A stretch of DNA of 64,000 nt from a virus: positions 1 to 64,000 of IMG/VR virus record IMGVR_UViG_3300020433_000743, one strand, 5' to 3'. Position numbers and translations under genes: made by a program. Below the pieces are notes generated by a model. That model ran no database searches. It saw only the letters and a program-made list of their open reading frames with translations, and was not told the origin of the DNA. How positions within the stretch are numbered: position 1 is the first letter of the stretch; the number at the start of each line of letters is the position of its first letter. This document shows, piece by piece, positions 50,378-57,685 of the stretch.

Positions 50378-50787
50378 TAGATATCTCCCTCTCTACGATT
50401 TTCTGAATAGTGAACATCAAACTCTCCACCAGGATATCTTGCTTTTAATTTCTCCACATTTCTTTCTACAACATCATCAAATGATACATCTAAAGCCATA
50501 CATGCTTGTGCTACGTACCAGAGAACGTCACCCAACTCAACAATAAGATGTTCTCTGTTAGCGTCGTTCCAAGGCTTACCTTGGAAAACCATCTTCTTAA
50601 CGATCTCCATAAATTCACCACCTTCAGCATTAATACCAACAGCAGCAGTAAGAAGCCTGTGAATATCGGAACCTTCTCCGTCAAGATATTTAAGACTCTC
50701 AAGGAAAGATTTATAATCTTTACTGGGATCGGATGTGACACCATCCACGAAATTAAGGTATCTATTAAAGTCAACTTTCTTAGTCAT
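50377..50787 (-). CDS. mazG: MazG nucleotide pyrophosphohydrolase
   Basis: 136 residues. EGGEFMEIVKKM and VELGDVLWYVAQACMAL carry the ExxE/ExxD Mg2+ motifs of MazG. Hydrolyses NTPs or dNTPs to monophosphates; in cyanophages its role is debated between dNTP supply from the host genome and alarmone control. Confidence 0.92.
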   Translation of the reverse strand: MTKKVDFNRYLNFVDGVTSDPSKDYKSFLESLKYLDGEGSDIHRLLTAAVGINAEGGEFMEIVKKMVFQGKPWNDANREHLIVELGDVLWYVAQACMALDVSFDDVVERNVEKLKARYPGGEFDVHYSENRREGDI

Positions 50788-52163
50788 TAAAATTTAAACT
50801 CCGCAAATGATTTTGTATGTTTCTTATCCTCAGTATTATACTCTTCTTCTTGTCCACTGTCAACTATATCCTGTTGTGCGGATTGTTCACAATCATACAA
50901 TCTCATCTTAGCACGATCAATACCAATAACAAATCTTTTGTATATTGTAGGATCATTATATCTATTCTTTAATTGCTTAACCATTATCTGATTTAAACCT
51001 TCCAATTCTTCTGTACTAATGAGAGCAAACATAAGGTCAGCAGTAGCGGGAAGACCGAATGACTCAGAGGTATCAGTAAGATCAACGTCGCTACTAGCAA
51101 ACCCACTACGAGTTGTTTGAGTTGCCGAGACGATGGGAAGATTTGCTTCAACCGCAAGACCACGGAGTTCTTCTGCGATTGCTTTGATGTATGAGTAACT
51201 GTTGACATTTGCTGCTGCCCGATAACGTGAAGACGCACATATATTTAAGTAATCTATGAATATAATATCAGGTTTAAAAGATTTTTTCAGTGCTAGTTCA
51301 TTCAATAGTGCTTTGAAATGACCACTATGTGCTGATGCAGTTGGATATTCTTTAATAATTAATTGTCCTTGTGTTTTCTTACTGAGGTTAGTAACCTTTG
51401 TACCAAACATTGGTTTGGGTATATCAATTATATTTTGTATATTAACGTTTAAAAGATTAGCATCAATTCTTTCAGCAATCTTCTCCTCAGCCATCTCAAG
51501 CGTGATGTATAATACGTTCTTGCCTTGGAGTAACACACTGCTTGCGACATGACACATAAACAGAGACTTACCAACACCAGTGCCAGCGAGAGCAATATTG
51601 AGTGTTTTATTTGGAAGGCCGCCCTTTGTAACTTTGTTGAAAAATTCAAGGTCGAACGGTATCTTGTCTTCTTTCTTGTGATATGACTCATATCTTTCCT
51701 CATAATCATTTAGATAATCATGTCCTATATGATTATCGAAAGAAACAGAAAGAGCGTCAGAGAGAATGCTAGGAATAGCATCCCTTCCTTTTTTGTCATC
51801 TTTTCCATCTGCTAAAGATATTGATTCCATTAGTGCTAAGTATATAGCACGATCACGACACCACTTTTCTGTAGAATCAAGTAACCATTGATTCTCTACA
51901 ACTGTTTCTTCAAAAGAACTATTAAGTTCACGTATTTCTTTTATCTCATTCTCTGTAAGGTCTGTTCTATTTTCAGTTTCAATATTTAATGCTTCAACTG
52001 TAATAGCAGAACCATACTTCACAATGAAGTTAGTTACTTCTTCAAAGATAACCTTTTCAGATCTTAGTTCAAAATATTCTGGTTTAATAAAGGGAATTAC
52101 TTTGCGTGAGTATTCTTCATTGTAAATTAAATTTTTGAGAATAGTAGTCTCAATTCGTTCCAT
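50787..52163 (-). CDS. 41: Replicative DNA helicase (gp41, DnaB-like)
   Basis: 458 residues. Walker A AGTGVGKS at 193-200, Walker B FIDYLNI, and the RecA-like core that follows. Moves 5'-3' and works with primase gp61. Overlaps uvsX by 14 bases. Confidence 0.95.
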   Translation of the reverse strand: MERIETTILKNLIYNEEYSRKVIPFIKPEYFELRSEKVIFEEVTNFIVKYGSAITVEALNIETENRTDLTENEIKEIRELNSSFEETVVENQWLLDSTEKWCRDRAIYLALMESISLADGKDDKKGRDAIPSILSDALSVSFDNHIGHDYLNDYEERYESYHKKEDKIPFDLEFFNKVTKGGLPNKTLNIALAGTGVGKSLFMCHVASSVLLQGKNVLYITLEMAEEKIAERIDANLLNVNIQNIIDIPKPMFGTKVTNLSKKTQGQLIIKEYPTASAHSGHFKALLNELALKKSFKPDIIFIDYLNICASSRYRAAANVNSYSYIKAIAEELRGLAVEANLPIVSATQTTRSGFASSDVDLTDTSESFGLPATADLMFALISTEELEGLNQIMVKQLKNRYNDPTIYKRFVIGIDRAKMRLYDCEQSAQQDIVDSGQEEEYNTEDKKHTKSFAEFKF

Positions 52164-53157
52164 AACTAAAGTGTTGCTGTGCTATAGCATCAAGTTTTTC
52201 CATTATATCATTAGTAAAGTAATCTGTGGGGTTTGCGTAGATTTGTTTCGCATAAACCTTTTTATCACCCATCTGATATCTACCTGCTACATTTTTCCAC
52301 AGGCCTCCAATCTCTCCTAATTCAAGAAGACCATAATAACGATCAAGTCCTCTCTCATCAAAATACAGACGTATTTCTACATCTTTATTCTCTCTACTTA
52401 AGCGAGATTTAACCGTCTTAGCTTTAATAATGTTACCAACAACTTCCGTCTTATCCTTTTCTTTTTTCTTTGAAAGATAAATGATTGTAGACGCGGCATA
52501 CTTGAGGCCACTACCGCCTCCCATTTCTTTAGTCGGGACATAAGATCCGATGACATCATAGGTGTGATTTGTAACTATAAGGGGAATGTCTGCTTGACCC
52601 AACTTTAAAGTTAACATTCTAAACGCACCTTTGACTAATTGAGATTTAGTCATATCACGGACTTGCTTATCGTCCAGTGCATCTCGGATTTCCTTCTCCG
52701 TGGAAAGCATTCCTAAAGAGTCTAACACAAACATACATGGTTTGCGATCTTCTATAGGCATTTCTAGATATTTAGCAACTGCCTTAAGTGCCTTTGTTCT
52801 AAACTCTTCTATTGTTACTACATTTACTACTACTGTACGTGTTAGATCTAGCCCACGTGATTCAAGTAATCCTTTATTAACGGCAGCCTCAGTATCGAAA
52901 TAGAGACAGTAACCATCAGGGTTCCTATCCAAAAAATTCTTGACCACTGCGAGGGAGAAGTAAGTTTTACCAGTGCTAGACTCACCAGCAATAGCAGTGA
53001 TTTTATTACTAGACACACCACCATAAATGGAACCACTAACCAATCCGTTAAAGATGTACGATCCTGTGTCGATGTATCTTTCTGTTTCATCTATGTCTGC
53101 TGCTATTTGGGTGTATTCGTCACCAATTTCTTTAACAATGTCTTTAAGAAAATCCAT
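52150..53157 (-). CDS. uvsX: RecA-like recombinase
   Basis: 335 residues. Walker A GESSTGKT at 58-65, Walker B MFVLDSLGML near 146, IVTNHTYD near 205. Drives recombination-dependent replication and repair in T4-like phages. Confidence 0.95.
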   Translation of the reverse strand: MDFLKDIVKEIGDEYTQIAADIDETERYIDTGSYIFNGLVSGSIYGGVSSNKITAIAGESSTGKTYFSLAVVKNFLDRNPDGYCLYFDTEAAVNKGLLESRGLDLTRTVVVNVVTIEEFRTKALKAVAKYLEMPIEDRKPCMFVLDSLGMLSTEKEIRDALDDKQVRDMTKSQLVKGAFRMLTLKLGQADIPLIVTNHTYDVIGSYVPTKEMGGGSGLKYAASTIIYLSKKKEKDKTEVVGNIIKAKTVKSRLSRENKDVEIRLYFDERGLDRYYGLLELGEIGGLWKNVAGRYQMGDKKVYAKQIYANPTDYFTNDIMEKLDAIAQQHFSYGTN

Positions 53158-53186
53158 AATTTTTTAATTCATTAAGTAGTTTAGTG

Positions 53187-53333
53187 TTAGATATCACACT
53201 CATATTGTTCAGGTCTTTCTACATTCAACTCATCTCTAATATTTTTTAAAAGATAATATAGTCTAGTATCACCACCTAAGGCAAGAGCCCTTACAATAGT
53301 ATCTAAATCTTTATAGTTGATAGGTAATTCCAT
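53187..53333 (-). CDS. 48-residue protein between gp43 and uvsX
   Basis: MELPINYKDLDTIVRALALGG: short, leucine-rich helices, acidic end. ATG at 53333 overlaps the gp43 stop (TAATG); the longer frame lies in gp43. Could be a small polymerase-associated factor; unknown. Confidence 0.65.
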   Translation of the reverse strand: MELPINYKDLDTIVRALALGGDTRLYYLLKNIRDELNVERPEQYECDI

Positions 53334-55834
53334 TAGGAGAAAAATGATTCTAACGTTACAGTTTTTTCTACATTCCAACCAATCGCATCAAGAATTGCTT
53401 TGAGTGGTTCCACGAAACTCTTCTCGAATTGTAGGTCATAATCAATGTATTTGTCAAGTCCAAGTTCTTTAGGAAAATCTTGAATGAATGATACAACGTT
53501 TTCCTGTATAGTGTTCGGTTTTCTAAGATAGAGAAACTTGACCTTCTCTCCATTACCGATAAGTGAATACTTATTAGTCAACTTTTTCTGTTTAACATAA
53601 TGGTTGAATAATAATGCACCCCGTATATGTATAGGAGTTCCCTTTGCATATATCGTAGAGGATGCCTGATACTTGCGAACATCAGATGCAGTACGAGGAA
53701 ATGCTATGTCTTCTGGTGGTAATGTTTTGAATTCCTTACGACATGCATCAATGTAATCAATCACTTCATCTTCTGTTCCATTCATCATTATCTTCAATGC
53801 ATCTTTAATCATTGTGCGACATGGTGCAGGAGTAGAAGACTTAACTGCTTCAATACCCATCATCTTTAGTTTGGGTTCATCATATCTAACTCCCTCACTA
53901 TCCCATACATTTAAGATGTATCTTTTCTTTGCAGTCCAGATACCACGATCAGCAATGTTCTCACGTTTCATCACCATCTTGTTATCATACGCATTTACGT
54001 ACGAGGCCAACGTCTCATAAGAACTCTCAATATACTTTTCAAATTCCACTTCACACACCTTATTAAGGAACGTGCAAATCCCCGAACCATCCTTCTCTCT
54101 ATCTTTGTATACGACCTCCACCAAAGGCCCAAGATTAAGATAGATGGAATCAGTATCTGAAGCAATAACATAATCTTCATTCTCCGTTTTTAATATTTTG
54201 TTTAAGTACCTATTCATGCGGTTCTCTATCCAACGAATAGAAACCTGACCAGATAGTGTAATAGCTTCTGCGTTGGCAAGTTTATAATAGCGAAAATATT
54301 GATTGCCAATAGCACCATAAGCACTATTAAGTTGAATCTTCCTCGCCATCTGAATGTTGTTACATCTAGCGATCTCCTTCTCCAACTTTTTAGATTTTTT
54401 CTTTTCATACTCCTGCTTTGCTTGTAGCATTTTCTTTTTGTAAATGGTTCGATCTTTATAGATCTTCTCCATTAGTTCTGGTAGGAAACCACGAACATCC
54501 TTTCGATACATTGCACCATTTGCACAGATTGCATTATCCTTATGCATCTCAAAAGTCAATTCCTCATTAAGTATTTTATCAACAGTTGCTGTTGGATGTT
54601 TTTGTTCAAGGAGTGTCTCTGGGGAAATATTATATTGCATAATAAGATGAGGGTACAGAGAGTTAAGGTCAAAACTAACCACCCAATCATACTTGCCTGG
54701 TATTGGTTCTTTTACATAAGCACCTGCGTACTTTGCGTCCTTATCAGTTTGTTCTTTAGGAGGAATAACAACATTTCTTTTTTTAAGATAGTTGTAGATA
54801 ATTGTATCCCACATACGAACTTGAGAGAATACATCAGCATAGTTTGCCTTAGCATCATAAGCCATAACTATTGCTAGTTCAATCAATTTCATCTTGTCTT
54901 CCAGACGGTCAACAAGTTCAACGTCAATGATGTTGTATTCTACAAACTTCTGCCAACCTTTTGTATAGAAATCCTTGAATGTATCAAACTCTGAGTGATC
55001 AAGTTTTTTCTCTCCAAGTTCAACACTAGCAATATAATCCAAACGATATGATTCTTGTGCCTTGTATGTAAACTTCTTATACAGATTGAGATAATCAAGT
55101 TGAGTTACACCACCAATATCATAAGATATTTGTTTACGACCCATTATATGGATTTCTCTTTCAGTCACTAATCCCCATGGAGACATTCTCCTCATTAGTT
55201 TCTCACCAAGAACACGATCAAGTCTTCTGGTCAAATATGGAATATCATATAGTTCACTGTTCCATCCAGTCACAACCTCTGGTGTATTTTCTTCTACCAT
55301 CCACCAGTTAATAAAACTAAGTAAGAGTTCATACTCCGTTTTAAATGATTTGTATATTACATTGTCTTGTTTATTATCAAAATTTCCTAGACCCCATGTA
55401 CGAATCTGTTTGGTATTATAATCTTGAAGACTAATGAGTAGAATTTCTTCAGCAGCAGATTCTACATCAGGGAAACCATTCTCTGACTTTACCTCAATAT
55501 CGAGTGTAGATATTTTAATCTTGTTTATATCAAACTTTATCTCATCCTCTGGATACTGCTCAGAAATATACTGGTATATAAATCTCTCATTACCAAAAAC
55601 TTTAAACCCTTCTACACCATCATACTTCTTTATAAAATCTCTACTCTCACGTACAGTTCCAGGCTTGACTGCCTCAACATAATCACCTTCTAAGGTTTTA
55701 TACTTGGTCTTCTTATTAGAAGAGACAAAAAGGGTTGGATAAAACTTCTCTCTGTTCGCAAAATGTTTTCCATTTTCGTAACCACGAACTAAGAAGTTGT
55801 CTCCAACCATCTGGACGTTTGTATAGAATCGCAT
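53333..55834 (-). CDS. 43: DNA polymerase, family B (gp43)
   Basis: 833 residues (T4 gp43 has 898). Exonuclease motif with TLDIEVKSE near 110, WNSELYDIPYL, then polymerase motifs DLNSLYPHLIMQYNISPE, KIQLNSAYGAIGNQ and IASDTDSIYLNLG. Shorter mainly in connecting regions. Shares one base with the upstream Sm-like gene. Confidence 0.97.
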   Translation of the reverse strand: MRFYTNVQMVGDNFLVRGYENGKHFANREKFYPTLFVSSNKKTKYKTLEGDYVEAVKPGTVRESRDFIKKYDGVEGFKVFGNERFIYQYISEQYPEDEIKFDINKIKISTLDIEVKSENGFPDVESAAEEILLISLQDYNTKQIRTWGLGNFDNKQDNVIYKSFKTEYELLLSFINWWMVEENTPEVVTGWNSELYDIPYLTRRLDRVLGEKLMRRMSPWGLVTEREIHIMGRKQISYDIGGVTQLDYLNLYKKFTYKAQESYRLDYIASVELGEKKLDHSEFDTFKDFYTKGWQKFVEYNIIDVELVDRLEDKMKLIELAIVMAYDAKANYADVFSQVRMWDTIIYNYLKKRNVVIPPKEQTDKDAKYAGAYVKEPIPGKYDWVVSFDLNSLYPHLIMQYNISPETLLEQKHPTATVDKILNEELTFEMHKDNAICANGAMYRKDVRGFLPELMEKIYKDRTIYKKKMLQAKQEYEKKKSKKLEKEIARCNNIQMARKIQLNSAYGAIGNQYFRYYKLANAEAITLSGQVSIRWIENRMNRYLNKILKTENEDYVIASDTDSIYLNLGPLVEVVYKDREKDGSGICTFLNKVCEVEFEKYIESSYETLASYVNAYDNKMVMKRENIADRGIWTAKKRYILNVWDSEGVRYDEPKLKMMGIEAVKSSTPAPCRTMIKDALKIMMNGTEDEVIDYIDACRKEFKTLPPEDIAFPRTASDVRKYQASSTIYAKGTPIHIRGALLFNHYVKQKKLTNKYSLIGNGEKVKFLYLRKPNTIQENVVSFIQDFPKELGLDKYIDYDLQFEKSFVEPLKAILDAIGWNVEKTVTLESFFS

Positions 55835-56085
55835 TATGTAATAAGTTTTTCGTACTTTTTAAGTAGAGTTGCCTTAGGATCAACAAGGGTCAATATCTTA
55901 TCTGATGATATCATAATTTCACGTTGATTGCTAACATCTATTAACCATTGTGAAAGAGTATCCTTATCACCTATAAGATAAGGATCAATTAATTTACAAT
56001 CAGGTTCACCTAATTCAGTTGATACTTCTTCAATCTGTGAAATTAATTTCTGATGATTCGTCAGGAGTATAATCTTTATCGACAT
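55834..56085 (-). CDS. Sm-like small protein, copy 2
   Basis: 83 residues. MSIKIILLTNHQKLIS parallels the start of the neighbouring MSIKLAILKSGEHVIS, and MISSDKILTLVDPKATLLKKYEK parallels PVRADWLVTIVEPVPRLKEIYEE, so the two are paralogues. The layout (beta strands with a C-terminal hydrophobic strand) resembles LSm or Hfq-like proteins, which is inference. Lies directly before gp43. Confidence 0.7.
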   Translation of the reverse strand: MSIKIILLTNHQKLISQIEEVSTELGEPDCKLIDPYLIGDKDTLSQWLIDVSNQREIMISSDKILTLVDPKATLLKKYEKLIT

Positions 56086-56383
56086 TTATTCTTTCCTCGT
56101 AAATTTCTTTTAGTCTAGGTACAGGTTCAACAATAGTAACTAACCAATCAGCCCTAACAGGTATTTTTCTCTCATCAGAAAATATAAGCCATGGTGATAA
56201 CATTACTTCAACATCATGTTTACCAGTTTCTCTTTGTTCTTCTGTTAAAAACTCAGGTGGTCTAGACTCTATAACATAAGCGTTTTGAAAAAGATAACCA
56301 TGTAGTTTCTCATCAGCAACTAATTCTTTTACATCTGATATCACATGTTCACCAGATTTTAATATAGCAAGTTTTATAGACAT
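56030..56383 (-). CDS. Sm-like small protein, copy 1
   Basis: 117 residues. Same N-terminal and C-terminal pattern as the next gene, with a longer middle and an acidic tail. Widespread in cyanophages next to gp43 as far as I recall. Overlaps copy 2 by 56 bases. Promoter at 56404-56432. Confidence 0.7.
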   Translation of the reverse strand: MSIKLAILKSGEHVISDVKELVADEKLHGYLFQNAYVIESRPPEFLTEEQRETGKHDVEVMLSPWLIFSDERKIPVRADWLVTIVEPVPRLKEIYEERINVDKDYTPDESSEINFTD

Positions 56384-56403
56384 TGTTTTTATCGGTTAAT
56401 AAT

Positions 56404-56432
56404 AGTATAGCATAAAAAAAGAGGACAGTCAA
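56404..56432 (-). promoter_or_regulatory. Host-type promoter TTGACT-17-TATACT for the replication operon
   Basis: -35 TTGACT at 56427-56432, 17-base spacer, -10 TATACT at 56404-56409, ATG 21 bases downstream. Drives the Sm-like genes, gp43, uvsX, gp41 and following genes. It overlaps the hsp20 terminator. Confidence 0.7.
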
Positions 56433-56455
56433 CTAAGTTGGCGGCCCTCGGTTCC
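56411..56455 (-). terminator. Terminator of hsp20
   Basis: Outer stem GAGG/CCTC and inner stem CAAC-TTA-GTTG followed by seven T on the minus strand, 20-60 bases after the hsp20 stop. The same bases hold the -35 box of the next promoter. Confidence 0.65.
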
Positions 56456-56474
56456 ATCTCGAACTCATGGTTAT

Positions 56475-56906
56475 TTATATGTAATCCTTACGAGCATGAT
56501 GCTCTGGAACAACTTTGTTTAAGTTAACAGTTAAGAGTCCATCTTCAAACTTGACGGATCCAATCTCCGTATCGTCGGTGATCGTCCAAACTCGTTCGAA
56601 GGAACGTTGGGCCAGTCCTTTATAGACATATTCTCCAACATTTTCTGATTCTTCTTTCTTACCTTCGACATATAATTTTCCAAACTCTGTGTAGACTTTA
56701 ACTTCATCTTTTTTGAAGCCCGCCAATGCAATCTCAAGTTTTGATTCATGGTTGTTTAGTTGTATCAAATTATATGGTGGGTAATTTGATTGCGGTGATT
56801 CGTTAAAAAATCTATTTAGATAGTCATCCATTCCTATGCCATTTTGTCTTATCACCTTCATTAGTTCTGGAAGGTTGGCTGTATGATAAGTTGCTAAGTT
56901 AGTCAT
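56475..56906 (-). CDS. Small heat shock protein Hsp20
   Basis: 143 residues. Alpha-crystallin domain about 42-135: LEIALAGFKKDEVKVYTEFGKLYVEGKK and FEDGLLTVNLNKVVPE, the GLL(T)V motif of the family. AAAGGAG lies 7 bases before the ATG. Common in cyanophages, thought to help folding of phage or host proteins. A TATAAT at 56963-56968 without good -35 could drive it. Confidence 0.95.
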   Translation of the reverse strand: MTNLATYHTANLPELMKVIRQNGIGMDDYLNRFFNESPQSNYPPYNLIQLNNHESKLEIALAGFKKDEVKVYTEFGKLYVEGKKEESENVGEYVYKGLAQRSFERVWTITDDTEIGSVKFEDGLLTVNLNKVVPEHHARKDYI

Positions 56907-56987
56907 GATAGTTCTCCTTTAAAAGCGAGTGTTTAGTTTTTGTACCCGAAGCGTACACTACTAATTATATCTTAAACTACTTTTATG

Positions 56988-57134
56988 CTAGGAGGACAAC
57001 CCAACAACATAGGTTCGGGTTTCGTCTTCACTCTTTACTTGGTACGTTTTACCGCACCTTTTTTTTACTGTTGCCTTTAGTGGATTTGCATTGAAAGAAA
57101 TCTTAGCAATATCTTCTGGTGTAAATTTTCTCAT
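56988..57134 (-). CDS. 48-residue basic protein, unknown
   Basis: MRKFTPEDIAKISFNANPLKA then KKRCGKTYQVKSEDETRTYVVGLSS. ATG overlaps the upstream stop (ATGA). Occupies most of the gap before hsp20. Unknown. Confidence 0.6.
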   Translation of the reverse strand: MRKFTPEDIAKISFNANPLKATVKKRCGKTYQVKSEDETRTYVVGLSS

Positions 57135-57685
57135 TGGAATTTGGGGCCTGAATAAAAAAGTGTTATGCTGTGTCTTTTTCCTTTTGTTACTGGAGTAACT
57201 CTATGAGGAATGCTTGATTTAATTATAACAACATTACCTGGTTTTGCAAGTTCTCCAACTTCTCTTTCTCCACCATTACCAAATATAAAAAATTTACCTC
57301 CTTCATATGGTTCGAGTGAAGCATTGATTAACATTGTGAATTTAATATCATAGGTTGCACTATTAGATCCATCACAATGCCAACCATACTCTCCTTTGTG
57401 CTGACTAGAATATTCATTTAGTCTTATGTAATTAGCATCATATTGAGGCCAAATATTATAACCAAACTGTTCCTGATTGATTCTTAAGAATGCTTGCTCT
57501 AATGGTTCGAATGGTTTTTTAAAATGAATCCATTGAGCCATTTTAACATTTGCTATCTTAGTTACACCAATAGCAGGTTCATCTTCCGCATCTGCTGTTA
57601 CTTTAGAAAATGCATCATGTAGTTGTACTAAATCTTCAGATGAAAAAATGTCAGGAAAATACCAATATGCTAAATTAGTTATCAT
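57131..57685 (-). CDS. 2OG-Fe(II) dioxygenase
   Basis: 184 residues. Complete triad and 2OG site: H103-x-D105 (WHCDGS), H161 (IPHRVTPV), R171 (GKRHSITLFY). P4H-like phage oxygenase. Overlaps glgP by 11 bases, so it is made together with it. Target unknown; a protein hydroxylase is usual for this group. Confidence 0.88.
   Translation of the reverse strand: MITNLAYWYFPDIFSSEDLVQLHDAFSKVTADAEDEPAIGVTKIANVKMAQWIHFKKPFEPLEQAFLRINQEQFGYNIWPQYDANYIRLNEYSSQHKGEYGWHCDGSNSATYDIKFTMLINASLEPYEGGKFFIFGNGGEREVGELAKPGNVVIIKSSIPHRVTPVTKGKRHSITLFYSGPKFQ

Noticed and set aside
56472-56479. Exact TATAAATA late box
   Set aside because: It is formed by the last codon and stop of hsp20 and a terminator follows at once, so a useful late transcript from here is doubtful.
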